Origin: Narthecium ossifragum
Taxonomy: Eukaryota; Streptophyta; Magnoliopsida; Dioscoreales; Nartheciaceae
Direction of reading: 5' to 3'
Assembly: GCA_963920575.1 (NCBI GenBank)
Contig: OY986974.1
Span: 7,750,610 to 7,814,609 of the forward strand
Length of the DNA stretch: 64,000 nt
Position numbers and translations under genes: made by a program. The notes under the pieces are model-generated. The model searched no databases, had not been told where the DNA came from, and was given only the letters and a program-made list of their open reading frames with translations. Each line of letters opens with the position of its first letter. Positions within the stretch are counted from its first letter, which is position 1. Shown here one piece after another: positions 1 through 13,316 of this stretch.

Positions 1-843
1 CTAAACCGTTGATTTAATTCACAGGGAACGTCCGATCGATCCTTCTCGGGGTGCTGGATCGATCGAATGCGTTAAAATCTTCAACTTCTAACTTCGCCCG
101 TGTCCGATCGATCGGACTAAGGGAGTCGGATCGATCGGTCTCGTAAAAATCCTTCGTCTCTGGCTCTTCCCGAGTTCGATCGATGGATGGATCGATTGAA
201 CTGTGTTCCTCTAAAAAGCATACGTTCTGTCACCCTTTAATTCCCAAGTCCGATCGATCGAATTACGAGTGTTGGATCGATCGGTTGAGTAAAAATCCGC
301 TGTTTTTGGCTTTTTCCGAGTCCGATCGATCGGACCATTGGTGTCGGATCGATCGGACCATTGGTGTCGGATCGATCGGACCCCGTATGAGCGATGGAGA
401 GATCGATCGGATGCATTATGGCTGAAAAACACATGTTCTGTCACGTTTTTGCGTGGTCCGATCGATCGGCGGATCGCTCGGACTTCCAGCTTATTTTCCT
501 TTCTGCCATTCAGACTGCGCCATCGGTACTGAAATTGCCGTAACTTCCTCTAGGAAACTCGGAATCACGAACCGTAAAATTCTCCAGAATCTAGACTTCA
601 AGAGCTTTCCAACCATATATGGCACATCATCTGGTTCTTCATGAGCAGGTACAGATTAATTGTTGAAGTTGATCCATATACTCTTTTCAGCTTCTTTTAG
701 CTCCAATTTCCTGCATTTTCCAAACAACCATGTGAAGCAACATATAGATATAAAAATAGTAATAAAGATGCTGATTAAGGATAATAATCTAGCAATTGAG
801 ATGGTTATAAGGCTATTTAGAGTGCACTTTCATGCACTCATCA
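1..843 (-). repeat. Partial LTR, same family as the solo LTR at 52675-54372
   Basis: Bases about 545-843 align with about 54110-54372: both contain the same 'accgtaaaa...agagctttccaaccatatat' block and both end in a 20-bp hairpin-like GAGTGCA...TGCACTC followed by CTCATCA. The boundary at 843 is inferred from that alignment. The other end lies outside the window. Orientation is taken as minus because the related solo LTR has its best TATA box on the minus strand. The part beyond about 540 does not resemble the solo LTR and is instead filled with GATCGATC palindromes. Confidence 0.7.
30..475. repeat. Cluster of TCCGATCGATCGGA-type palindromes
   Basis: About twelve copies of a GATCGATC core lie in 450 bp. 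The flanks often extend the palindrome to TCCGATCGATCGGA or GGATCGATCGGA. Spacing is irregular (about 15-60 bp) and the spacers are related to one another, for example 'accattggtgtcggatcgatcggacc' is repeated near 340-380. The cluster lies inside an LTR. Confidence 0.85.
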
Positions 844-2219
844 GTGACTCCCCTGGTTCAACCACAAGCCACACATGGGCCCACACAGATAAAGTAACAT
901 ATATCGAGAATAACATTAAAAATAGTCGATTTATTGAAATCAGACCAACTATATAGCAAATTTCAAAAAAATCTTATCTTTCAATCTAGCACTCCGATTG
1001 ACATGAAATTTGGCATACCCTGAATCATATATCAAAACCTATAATTTCGGTAAGAATCTAGATTCTGTAAATGATGCATAAATCCTTCAAAGATAACTCA
1101 AATTGAAACCAAACTTCACAGATCTCTTCCTAAGATCATTAAGATCATCGCAATCAAGAATCAACTTAATCGAATAATTAAAAACCATAATTACACTAAT
1201 AAAGCTAACTATCCTATTTCAGCACAGGCAGATCATTTAATTTAGCAGAAATTCAACTTAGCTCCAAAAATCATGAAACCAGTTGCAGTTGAAAGATAAC
1301 TCATCAATATACAACTTTAATGTAGAACAATAACTGAGATCATGTTCACACAGCTGAGAAATCGAGCTTGAGCTCAACTATTCATCGAAGAACAGAACTT
1401 TGATAAAATCCGGGAAAAACATGCTTAAATCCGATTGAAATCCAAATCAATTCATTCCAAACTCAAGAGAGTAATTAAACTACCCTAGGAGCATCAATTA
1501 CTTTGAGGAAATCAAAGAATTAAAGGTTCAAACACATATTAACACTTAATCAAGGTCCTACGTCAAGAACCCTACCTCTACTAAGCTAATCCTTGGTTAA
1601 TCCGTCGTCAACCTTGCTAATCCACCTCCTCCCTCACCGTGGCATGCCTCCAAGCCGTCGGGGAAGCTGCCGAAGTCGGCCAGGCACTCCCTTTCCCACA
1701 GCCGTCGTCAAAGAAGAAGGAAAAGAAGGGAGAGAAAAGCCGGGTGGCGGGAAACAGAGGAAACAAGAGGAAGGAAGGAAGGAAGGAAGGAAGGAAGGAG
1801 GGGAAGCCCTCACCGAGGAACACCTCCAAGCTCGCCGAAGCTGCTTCCCTCTCTCTCTCTCGCCGGGGAAGGGATCGCGGGAACAACGGAAAGAAAAAGA
1901 AGAAGAAGAGAGGAAGGGGCTGATATCGGGTTCCGCGCCGACCTGCTATAGTAGCCGACCTGCCACAATAGCCGACCCGACTGCCCTCACGCCCGGGCTC
2001 GGGTCCTTCGACCCCAAACCCGCCTAAGGTTTTAACAAGCACATAAATCAATCAAAAGGGTTTTGTGTGCATAATGCGGGTGTGAAAGCAACCGTCAATG
2101 CGTAATTTACAAAATTACCCCTGGGGTCTTTGTGATCAACTTGATCGCGAAGCAAGGCCAAACGGGCCAGACCCTCGACCTAACGCGGTCAGACCGGGTT
2201 GGAGGAACGGGTCCTCACA
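844..2219 (-). repeat. LTR fragment, minus strand (family of 27403 and 37905)
   Basis: Read on the minus strand, 2219 downwards begins TGTGAGGACCCGTTCCTCC and continues with the same phrases as the starts of the LTRs at 27403 and 37905 (TTAGGTCGAGGGTCTGG, TTTCACACCCGCAT). A purine-rich stretch with an (AAGG)n run at about 1769-1800 corresponds to the pyrimidine-rich leader seen in related LTRs. The start at 2219 is firm. The far end is not visible and may be cut by the LTR at 1-843. Open frames of about 144 codons here are low-complexity and not convincing genes. Confidence 0.6.
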
Positions 2220-4590
2220 TTTGTTGTCTGCTTTGATTCTTATATTGACTCAAGAAAATCTATGCTTTCTAGGGAAGACTCGAGTTGGGAAAGTGAAGTT
2301 CTTGAGCCTAATTTGTGCTATTCAAAAAAACATTTTATGGAGTAAGTTGAGTTGACATTATTTTTTTACGAAGTGAAGTTCTTGTGACAAAATTTGTGAA
2401 GGTTGGAGATTCACTATCTACTGCTCAACATATATGTGTAAATGTATGGACTTCTATATTTGTTTGTTGATTCGATGTTTGTGCATATAACATTGATCTA
2501 GTACCCATTCATTCATAGAGATATGATAAGCAATATGTATTCTATGCCTTTAAATAGAGAGAGAGAGAGAGAGAGAGAGAGAACGCTTACAAATATCTAA
2601 TAGGTTTAAAAAAAATAGATTGGTCTAAACATGATATATTTACGTTTAAATAATTATAAATAAATGACCACAATTATTAATTAAATATATTTACCTCAAA
2701 TAGATTAGTCTTATTTAGTCAGGTTCAACATAGAGGGAATGCCTTTAAATAGAGTGAGGTTATGCATTTATGAGGTTTTTCGCTACTATGCTTATTAACA
2801 ATTATAGCACCAAAATGTAGCACTTTATAAGCAGCGTCAAAGGTTTAAAAGTCTATGCTTAGTAATAATTATACTTCCTAATTTGTAGTATTTTATCCAA
2901 AGATAGTAAATAAAAACATAAAGGAAAAAAGAGGACAACAATGATAAATAGTTGATTTTGGCCAAAAAATCTCATTCAACTTTAAATGTTTAAGCTGATT
3001 AGTGTATGTAACTGTTGGATCTCCATAAGCTATAGAGCAAGTTTAAGAATGATTTTACGAAACTACTTCACTTGTTTAAGAAATGGAGCAAACTTTAATA
3101 TATCCCGGGATAAAAGAATTGGTTAAAACTGAATCAACAAAATCAACTTTCGATAGCAGCTAGTTCATCCAATAAACCCGGTCCCCTACACGATAACTGA
3201 TTGGCAGAAACTATAAGAAGAGAAGAGAATGATGATTTACATAAAAGACACATACATGGAGTCATATTCACCAATACAAAATTATAAACGCATGTGCAAT
3301 CATTTACTTTATGCATCTAAACGGGATATATTTCACACAAAAAAATATCTTTATACATATGAACTTAAATGTACAAAGCCTTACACCGGTTTGTGAGATA
3401 TCATAGTATGAAGCTATATCCTCTATACCGGACAGAATGATGCATCCATTGATTCAAGCACACATGTATTACTAGTTGTTCTTCAAAAATGGAGAATGCA
3501 AAACCCAATAAAGAGAAATTATTGACATATTAATTTAAACAATCATCCCAAATATCTCATCATTAAGCATTGGACAAACTATGTCTACTCAAAAATAATG
3601 ATCTTGAGAAATTAACCTTTGAAAGATAAAGCTACACTAGCTAAAGGTGATTACCACTTCCTTTCTAACATATATTTCTCAATCCATTCTACATGAACCA
3701 TTTTCGCAATAGAACTGTTAAGTGCTAAGTGATATCACACAAATTAACTTCAACTGTTCTATTTTGTCACAAATTTTTGTTCAATTCTTCACCTAGTTAC
3801 ATTCGTCTAACCTTTACAATTTAGTCAAATAGGCTTCACATAATAAACATTTGGAATGAATTAAAACAAAGAGAAAGGACTATACAGCATACCAAATGAG
3901 GAATCAGGATGCAAGTTGAGATATCCTAAAATATTTTGACCATCTCTGCTGAGCGCATTCACCACTCAGGGAGTATTCTAGAAGTTAGGTGTTGAAGGAC
4001 AATGTCAGATAAAAATCCTCATCATGCAGGGCTGGAGGAGGTTACAACCCTTAACCGCCACACCACTATTCTGGCGGTACCACATGGGGGTGCACATAAA
4101 ACACCACCAATGAAACCATCTGGATTCCTTTCATGCTTAAAACATTCTGAAGACCTTCATTCATGCTGCAACTAAACTCACACTTTAGGCCTGCCAACTC
4201 ATAAATAACTTTAGTTGAAGACCACTTTCTCACCCATAAATAACTTAACCAACTCCAACCAAAAAAAATCCAATAACAAAGATCCAAGGTCAACTTCTTT
4301 GGAATTTTAGATCAATACCGACAGCTCACAACTAGGTTTCCCATATGATCAAATCAACCTGTTTCTTTTCCCTTAGTTTTCATCAGCTAAAACCTTAAAA
4401 TAACATGAACTTTCGGGTTTGAACCCGGTATCAAAACCCGGATCCGACCCGCTAAGCTGTGTGCACGTTTGCATCAGCCTAACGGACTTTGGGACTCGAG
4501 CGTCTCGGGATTTGATCCGGAAAGCTGCCAATTTGAAGCGATTCTTGTATCAATATTAAATAAATAAATAAACCCAACCAGTTGAAACGT
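2220..4590. other. AT-rich intergenic DNA, no gene seen
   Basis: No frame shows recognisable protein similarity or a splice-consistent series. The only clear structure is an (AG)n microsatellite at 2556-2582. Confidence 0.6.
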
Positions 4591-5080
4591 AACGCCGGCA
4601 TATAAGTTCATATAATCTTGCCCTAATCCCCTTCTCTAAAAACACCCATTTGCGGCGTTCTGGAAATTAAAAAAGATAGCATTGTACCACCGGAATCCAG
4701 CTGTTTTGAATTGATTTCTTTGACAAGTTCGAATCTTTCTTTGTTTTTGAGGGTGCCCAACTACCCACCCATTAGCGATATAGAGATAGAGATATCTGGG
4801 GTTCGTTTGGATGTGGATGATGCTGGTTGTGGGCTTCATTGGTTTTGGGTTGGAAAGACTCTTCTTTTCCACCTGGAAACCCTTTAGATCTTGCAAAGGT
4901 GATCTCTTTAACTGGATGAATTCTTTAAAGCTTTGCTAGTTCTACTCGAAATTTGTGTTTTTTAGTCCTATTGCTCTTCTTGCAGGTTTCTTGAGAATTT
5001 GTGATGCTGTCTTGATAGGGAATTGAAGAATTTAGTTTGGAACTGCTACTTATATATTTCTTGTGGGAGTGTCCTTGAGA
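4591..5080 (+). promoter_or_regulatory. Probable promoter and 5' UTR of the ExAD-like gene
   Basis: TATA-like sequences occur at 4601-4606 (TATAAG) and about 4611. A candidate 5' UTR intron runs from a GT at 4899 (context AAAG|GTGATC) to an AG at 4985 (TTCTTGCAG). The first ATG that continues the conserved protein is at 5081. An in-frame GTG at 5063 is not a plausible plant start. The transcript ends are inferred from signals only. Confidence 0.4.
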
Positions 5081-8000
5081 ATGTCCTTCTTTAAGTCATG
5101 GAAATGCTCTTGGTCTTTGGTAGCAGCAGTTGCCTCTTTGGTGATATTGCTTACAATGGTTCACATGTTCTTGGAGCCGTTGTTTCCTTCTTCGGTTGAT
5201 TACTTTCGTTCCGGACTAGCACAAATTGCATGTTACCCGGCCAATGTCTCAGTTGGCAATGGAAGCGATCATTTAGCTGGAAATTCATGGGTAAATCACG
5301 ATTTTGATGCTTTGTTTCTGGCTGATTCTCATGGAGCGGTGACGTATCGTGGTGCGCCGTGGAAGGCTGAGATAGGAAGGTGGTTTTCCAATTGCGATTC
5401 GGTTTCCATCGCAATCAATGTTGTTGAGGTTTGTAGACTAGAAGAGAATATAAGCTTGTAGGATAAGATGGAATGATGGAATGTAGGGGCTTGGTTGATC
5501 GAATTCTCAAGTAGATTTTTTTTTTTTTTAAAGATGTGAAAGATACATGTGCTTCTGAAATCAAGAGTTATTCTTGCATGCTTATCAAGTTTTCTCTGTT
5601 AGCAGAATATAGGGGGTGAGGTTTGCAAGAGCAACTGTAATGGTCGAGGTATATGCAATCATGAATTGGGTCAATGCAGGTGTTTTCATGGATTTTCTGG
5701 TTAGTTGGCATTCTATACTTTTAATCTTACTCATATTTTTCTGCTGACAACTTGATCTACAATTACAAAAGGCGACTCAATATAATACCGTTTGCTTAAT
5801 TCTGTTGTTTGATCTGTTCAAGATTTGTTAATTATGTTGTTTGATCTCTTCAAGATTTGTATGGGTTTGGATTAGTGCATTACGAGAGACCATTGGCCTT
5901 TTAGATGCTCTTAGTTGGGCTACCAGCATTCCATGGGATCTGGAGCTGTCCTATTATTTATTTTTGAGCTGCTATATAAGGAAAATGCCCATGCTCTTAA
6001 TTGTTTCTCTGGCACACTCATTGTAAAAACTTCATTATCTATTGGACCCATAGTTTTTGAATCTCTGTTTGAGTTTGATGATTCAATTTCTGATAGTTGA
6101 TTACGAGATGGAGGCCCCATTTTCAAATTCATCCTGCTAAACTTTGGTTATGCCATAAGACCTCAGGGTTTTTTTTTTCTGGAAAGAAATTGAGCCTTTA
6201 ACCCCGAGTTAGGGTGGGCAATGCCCTTATAACCATAAAGTCCTCAAAGAGGATTTGAAGCCAAGACCGTCTCTCTTATCCAAAAAGGTGGTAACCGCCC
6301 TTGCAGGCACTCATGTGCAAGATTTCAGTTTTTTTAGGAGAGATTATCTTTAAAATATGAATCAATTGTAAGTTGGGAAACATGTTAGGCTGAGTGGAAA
6401 TTACAACCATAATAAATCCTCAAAAAGATAGTGAGTACCTTATTTTGATGTTCGACTATATAACTCTAGGGCTTTACTTCAGTGAAATGTTTTCAGCAGA
6501 AGGTCTAAGTTAGATCTGATTCTTGCATTTATTTTACATAATTTCAAAATCACAACAACATTGAGACATGAGAAGAGCAGGCGATGAGAAAGGGATAACA
6601 ATACGCTTCATTATGATCGAAAGGTGAGAGTGGACAACCAATTTGTTTGACTCCACTTTGCATTTGAGGATGAAGAAAGGAGCATAGAACATATGTGTGC
6701 TACCTAATGGTCACGAAATTGGCCTGTAAATAAGCTTTCAAATCAAAGAAATGATCCCTCTTTAGCACCTGAGTACTATGTGCCTGAATTTTTAGTTGTT
6801 TAATATGAAAGCACCTAGTGGTGTGGGTAGGGGGGATTCACGATAGCATTATAGTAGTCGTTCAGATGATGTCAAGTCACAACAGCTAAGGGAAGGGAGG
6901 TCTGAAAAGCAAGTGATAGGCAACATATGACCAGCAAGGAGCTGAGATATGCATGGAAAATAGAGTAGACAAACAGGTACTATTCAATTTTGACGCAAAA
7001 CTGAGGATATTTAATTCCATTACTATTGAGATGTGAGAAGATGGTTAAAGGGCTCGTTACTAATCCGAGATGAATCAGTTTCAGCAATGAGAAGTTTCAG
7101 CAACTGAGGATTGTGTCAAAAGAATGATGCTCAAATTGCGGGAACAAAGACACCAAGTATGTGAGTCTTGTCAAATTGAGTATTGACAAAAAGGAATATG
7201 TAAATTATCAGTCTACGGAGCAGCAACATAGTCATATTGTATATGCTATCAAATCATGGCCTTCTAATATCCATATGAGATGCTTCAGTTGATCGACATG
7301 CTTATACAATTTTCATTACAGAGAACACTATTGTAACAACACATAGAGCATCAGACTGAGAGATGTATAGTTTCTCTAGCTGGAAGTTACTGGAAGTAAC
7401 AAGGAATTTTGATCTTACATTCATCAAATATGGGGCTTACTTGTAAGTTTCATAGTGAATTAGAAGTTACAAAACAATAAGTCCATTGAGACAAATGAGT
7501 GGGAAGATCCATCAATATTTCTTCACTTTTATACATCTAGGTTTTGAATTCCAGAGCTGCCAAAATTAGCTTATTTATAGTAGATACACAACAAGTTGTA
7601 TCTCAATCAAGCTCATTATGTTAACTGCTAACAGAATGGCTTTTCCAATTATAAAATCACAACATCCATGAGTGGCATGCGATCTCATATGAACTGCAAG
7701 ACATATGGCCTGACCTTGAAAAAGTGCACTTAGCTTGCGTCTGGAGTTGAGCCATATGCTAAGTGCTTCTCAATATGCATGTGTGCAGACAACAAACGGC
7801 GGTGTCAGTTGTATATCAAGTGGCAATGTATTTGGAACTTGTGGAGCAGATCTTATTTATATTTGACAAACAGTAATGGCTTACTATCTGAGCTACTTAT
7901 CTGTGATGTGACCTTCAAATTTTACTCATATAAAAGGCCAACATATCAAAAGTTCCTTAATCAATGGGTTTGAACTTGCTCGCTTTCAACTCAAGCATAA

Positions 8001-11000
8001 GTCATTTGTTATTTTCAAAAAGGTTCGAGTATTCTTTCCATCTTATTGATGATATAATAGTATGTTCTACTTCTTTGATTCTTTGAGATCTGCACTGGAC
8101 ACTGTAGTAACAATTTTTTGCAAAATAGGGGAAGGATGCTCTGAAACTTTGCAGCTGGACTGCAATCTTCCAAAGACTCCGGAAGAACCATATGGGCGTT
8201 GGGTTGTTTCAATTTGTTCGGGCTATTGCGATACAAGTAGAGCAATGTGTTTTTGTGGAGAAGGAACCAACTATCCAAATCGTCCTTTAGCAGAGGATTG
8301 TGGCTTTACAATAAAGTACGAACACTGTCTGCACTATGCTTATATTAACCGCCTAGCAAATATAGAAATTGACTTTCTATTCATGGTTGTTTCAGCTTAC
8401 CATCTGAATCTGGGGGTCCTAAACTTACAGACTGGACAAAACCTGACAAGAATGTATTCACAACAAATAAAAGTGAACCTGGGTGGTGCAATGTGGACCC
8501 AAAGGAAGCATATAATCGGCAAGCAAGATTTAAAGAGGAATGTGATTGTAAGTATGATTGTCTTTGGGGACGGTTCTGTGAGACCCCAACTATATGCAGC
8601 TGTGTTAATCAGTGTTCAGGGAATGGATATTGTCATGGTGGATTTTGTCAGGTAACATTTATAAGAACTCACATCTGTTAGCTATGGCTTCCTTTCAGCA
8701 TATGCTTACACCATCAAGATTTACAGGATTTCAGTTCTAAAAAGAGTGATTAGATTTACGTATATCAAGACAGACAAGTATGTATATTGCTACTTGATAT
8801 CCTCTTTACTAGAAAAGCGACCTTACCAACCATACAAGAACTGACGTGTAATTGTTCATTCTTTTGTGGCATGTAAAAATCAAATCGCTGAAGAATCCTT
8901 TTATCAGCATACTTATATCTGAACTGAAGTATTTTTCCAGTGCAGCAATGGCTGGTACGGAGTAGATTGCAGTATCCCGTCTACATTATCACCAATACAA
9001 GATTGGCCTGCATGGCTTCGGCCATCTAAAATTGATGTACCTGATAAGCTACAGCTACGTAATGAACCTACCAGTGTTAAAGCTGTGGTAAAAAAGAAGA
9101 GGCCTCTTATTTATGTCTATGATCTGCCACCTGAATTCAACAGTCATCTTCTCGAGGTCAGCTTCAGAGTTCTTTTTTATTTCCTTTCACATGCTCAATG
9201 ATCCAGAACTTACTTTGAGACCGCATATGTTTTGCCAGGGACGGCATTATAAGTTTGAATGTGTAAACAGAGTATATGATGATATGAATAGGACAATATG
9301 GACTGACCAGTTATATGGCTCACAGGTGCGAATAAACCAAACTGAGTTAGATTAAGGTGATTATATGGGAAAACTTAATACTAATAATCTATTCTTACCA
9401 TTTTAGATCGCAATGTATGAGAGCATCCTCGCAAGTCCTCACAGAACATTAAATGGTGAAGAAGCAGACTTCTTTTATGTTCCAGTCCTTGATTCATGTC
9501 TGATAACTCGAGCAGACGATGCCCCCCATTTGAGCATGCGGGTATATGCTTTATACCCTTATATTTGAATCTTTTGGAATTAGTGACTTGCTATGAACTA
9601 TTTAGATATGAAGTTGGCTTGATCTATTGGGTACCCATGAAGTTGGAGTAAAAGATGAAGCTAATCTATCTCCTTATAGTGATACCTTCTGATTTCAGGA
9701 GCATATGGGTCTGAGGAGCTTCATGACTCTTGACGTTTACAAGAAGGCCTATGATCATATAATTGAGCAGTATCCATACTGGAATTATTCGTCCGGAAAG
9801 GACCACATTTGGGTATGATATGAATGATTTTATGGACATTGTTAATGGATGATGATCTTGCATACAACATTATTTTAAGCCTGATAAGCCTGCTTCTATC
9901 TCAAGGCAGTTTTTTTCATGGGATGAAGGTGCTTGCTATGCTCCAAAGGAAATTTGGAACAGCATGATGTTGGTTCACTGGGGTAACACAAACTCAAAAC
10001 ACAATCACTCAACAACAGCTTATTGGCTTGACAAGTGGGATGCTATTCCTCGACACAAAAGAGGTGATCATCCATGCTTCGATCCTAAGAAGGATCTCGT
10101 ACTTCCAGCATGGAAGAGGCCTGATCCAGGTGCATTATTGTTGAAACTGTGGGCTAGGTACTTATTTCAGAGTATGATTCAACAATGTATTTCTGATCGA
10201 AGTTTTGCTTTTCTTCAAAACGAAATCAACTGAAACATACATGCAGGCCACGTAAGGAACGAAAGACGCTGTTCTATTTCAATGGAAACTTGGGGCCTGC
10301 CTACGAGAATGGTCGACCTGAAGATACGTACGTATGTTAGTTTGCTAACTTTGGTTTGCATATAGCTTCTAGTTATCTCGTTTAATGCAGAGTAAGACTT
10401 CATCTCTTCAGGTATAGCATGGGAATTAGGCAGAAACTAGCAGAAGAATTTGGTTCTACCCCTAATAAGGAGGGAAAGTTTGGGAGGCAACATACAAATG
10501 ATGTAATAGTAACTCCATCACGATCCTCCGATTATTATAGTGACCTTGCAAGCTCTATTTTTTGTGGAGTTTTTCCTGGGGATGGCTGGAGTGGACGGAT
10601 GGAGGATAGCATTCTGCAAGGGTGCATTCCTGTAATAATTCAGGTACACATCTAGTATATGCTATGCTTGAGCTATGCATTGGTTACTATATGGGTGCCA
10701 TTTCTTTGCATTCATTTGGCGATGCTGTATCTGTGAGCAGCATTTGGATCAAAAATCAGTGTTGAGTGCATCAAACATCTGATGGCTGTCTTCAAAGATA
10801 CTAAAAGATCTACATAAATAGTTTTCTAATCCCACTTGAAAGATGTGGAACAGCTTATGTAAAACAAAACAAAGGGTATTTATCTTGAAATGCAGCATAT
10901 CTCCTGAAATACATGCATTGCCATATGCATGGATCCAAGTACCACCGTGAGCTTTTCTTTACAATGTTCTTAATACTTAACCACATCTATGCGAAAGGCT

Positions 11001-12027
11001 AATAGCATATGATATGCCTTCTGTTGCTGTTTTAGTTGACTATTTTAAGTTTTGACTGCTCTGTGGAATGCAAAACAAATGCAGACCATCTCTTGTAAGT
11101 TGTAGTTATTTATGTCTGCTCGACTAAATGAACACCCTTTTTTACTGAAGAGAGATGTTGTGGCAATCTTTTGGTATTTGATAAAGCAATGCATTCAAGG
11201 ATTATAAGTTGAACTTCTATGCACTTTTAACATCTAAACATCTTCCTTGCAGGATGGGATCTTTCTGCCTTACGAAAATGTGCTCAACTATAACAGCTTT
11301 GCAGTTCGTGTTGGTGAAGATGAGATATCAAACTTGACTAAAATCCTTCGGGTATGGATAACTATTTGTTTGTTGTCTATTGAATTCAGTATGTTGAATT
11401 GGAGAAACCACTGTGTTTGTTGCTTCTTGCAGGGAATTAATGAGACAGAAATAGAGTTCATGTTGGCAAATGTACGAAACACCTGGCAGAGATTCTTATA
11501 CCGTGATTCTATATTACTTGAGGCTGAGCGACAGAAAAGATTGTTCAGTGAAGAAGAAAGTTGGGCTCTTGAGTTGTCAAAACTTGGAGAAGACGACGTG
11601 TTCTCCACGTTCATTCAGGCAAGAAACTCTCGCAGGATTCTAGTGCCTATGTTTTTCTTAAATGCTTAATGACATTCATATCAATGAATGTTATAAGGGG
11701 CAAGAAATCCATTTTATGCTTAATAAACATCTCTCAGACACAATGGAGGTTTTGGTACCACTTGTTTCCTTATGTTTAACCGGTTCCAGCTTCATAGATG
11801 AATATACAAGTTAATAAGATTGTTATTTCAAAAGGACAAGTTCTAAGTGGATGCATACATGAAGATCATATCCACACTTATGGTACTGTTTTCTTGGATA
11901 TGAATAACAATTTGATCATATCTGATTTGAACAGGTGTTGCACTACAAATTGTATAATGACCCTTGGAGGAGGCATCTTCCTCGACAAAAGGAGTTTGGG
12001 TTGCCGAAGGGGTGTTTGAGAACTTGA
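5081..12027 (+). CDS. ExAD: GT47 (exostosin-family) extensin arabinosyltransferase, ExAD type, 14 exons
   Basis: Exons: 5081-5428, 5606-5699, 8129-8315, 8396-8651, 8941-9156, 9239-9325, 9407-9541, 9699-9812, 9910-10157, 10247-10327, 10412-10643, 11253-11351, 11433-11618, 11935-12027. Phases close exactly to 791 residues plus stop, near the length of the Arabidopsis protein. The product looks like a type II Golgi membrane protein: signal anchor at about residues 10-33, an EGF-like cysteine cluster at C123-C151, a second cysteine-rich/EGF-like region ending at about C305, then the GT47 domain from about residue 349 ([13 protein letters not shown]) through [15 protein letters not shown]. The family member At3g57630 (ExAD) is known to add the fourth arabinose to hydroxyprolines of extensins; that role is assigned here by family resemblance. 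Intron 2 is 2.4 kb. Intron 13 has a GC donor (11619) rather than GT. No break or stop is seen. Confidence 0.93.
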
Positions 12028-12420
12028 GATAGAAAAGTGACAAATGCAAACATGAAATAGTTGTCCATGAATGAGGTTGCAGTTCCCTGCGAATGCCAGA
12101 TTCAAAGGGGATGTTCCCGCCTTTTTTCAAAAGCGTCGATATGCATATTTGTGTAATTACAAATTGTTGCAGGTAGGTGCTCCTGATTCGTAATGTTCTT
12201 GATGGAAAAAAAAAAACATCGGCAGAAAGTATTTCTAGATTGACACTGTATCTGGTGGTGGGGTCAAAGTCTTTGTACTGCTCACAATTGTCATGGTTCT
12301 CTCATTCTTATACCGAAGAGATTAAATTATTTCTTGTCTTAAATATGTTCTTGAGCTTCTCTTTTGCTCGATGTAAATGATAGTTTGGAGCTAAAAAAAT
12401 GAATAAAATTGGTTCATTGA
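12028..12420 (+). other. 3' UTR region of the ExAD-like gene
   Basis: AT-rich sequence follows the TGA stop at 12025-12027. AATAAA at 12402-12407 is a plausible polyadenylation signal, although usage cannot be judged from sequence. Confidence 0.4.
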
Positions 12421-12483
12421 GTCTCTTTGATCAGTCAATTTCTAACATGTCCTACTATGATGCCTGAAGAAGTCAGGTAGTGT

Positions 12484-13316
12484 CGTAGAGGTGTAAACGA
12501 GCTGAACACGAGCTTAGCTGATTCCAGTTTGACTTTGGCTTGAAAGTGAAACCCATTTGAGTCGAGCTGGGAACTCTTGGCTTGTGTTCAGCCCGAATTT
12601 GAATCGAGTCGGCTTGAGTACGACTACTTCAGCTTGAACATTGATTGGAAGACAACCTAGCTAGAGTTTATAGGCTCCTTTGGGGCTAGTTTTATGAGGT
12701 AATTTTTGCCTCATTTATGAGCTTGTTTAAACTATAAAGCTCATCTAAAATCTATCTTCTAAGATGACATTTTATGACGTGATATTTAAGTCATATATTT
12801 ACACTAGTACTCACCCGTGCTCCTGACACAGTTTTTAGTTATTGTTAATATAAGATTTTAACAAACTCCCTGTAGTTTGTCTGGTTAGACGGCTGTGTTG
12901 ACCCGTAGGTGGTTCAGGGTTTGAAGGTTGGTCATAGCTTTTTGTTCACTGCCACCATAAAACATAGCCAATAAAATAAAATATAAAATAAAATATTATA
13001 AGTCTAACTTAGGGTATATAAAATAAATATAAATATAAATATAAGTCTTTGCATAAGATAATTAATATTAATAGAACTTAAGTTGATATGAATTAATGTA
13101 AGTTTATATAAAACAAACTTAGAGAATATATATAAATGTAAATAAATTAATATAAGATAAACGATTGTAACCGTTATTGCTCCTTATAAGGTTGATATAA
13201 GTAACATATGAGTCAAAGAGAGGGGGGAGAGGAGGGTATCCATGCCGGGTGACACAGATAGTTTATTTTATAAAATAAAGTTTTATGACTTGACACCTAA
13301 ATCCTATACATCTATA
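12484..13316. repeat. Degenerate dispersed repeat and AT-rich spacer
   Basis: 12484-12660 is a string of variants of 'gagctgaacacgagct' and 'cttgagtcgagct', resembling decayed MITE sequence of the 'ggtgtaaacgagctgagc' type seen in many plant genomes. 12830-13250 is very AT-rich with 'ataaaatataaaataaaat'-like runs. No gene is seen. Confidence 0.45.

Noticed and set aside
30..475. CRISPR-like array from regularly recurring GATCGATC
   Set aside because: Units are short palindromes with irregular, related spacers, in a plant LTR; no CRISPR repeat length or cas gene.
1593..2051. Long open frames on both strands in a GA-rich stretch
   Set aside because: They come from the (AAGG)n and purine-rich leader of an LTR; low complexity and open on both strands.
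5151..5414. Antisense frame opposite ExAD exon 1
   Set aside because: Shadow of a real coding exon.
8062..8655. 197-codon single frame across ExAD exons 3 and 4
   Set aside because: The intron 8316-8395 happens to lack stops in one frame; splice sites and conserved residues in a different frame show two exons.
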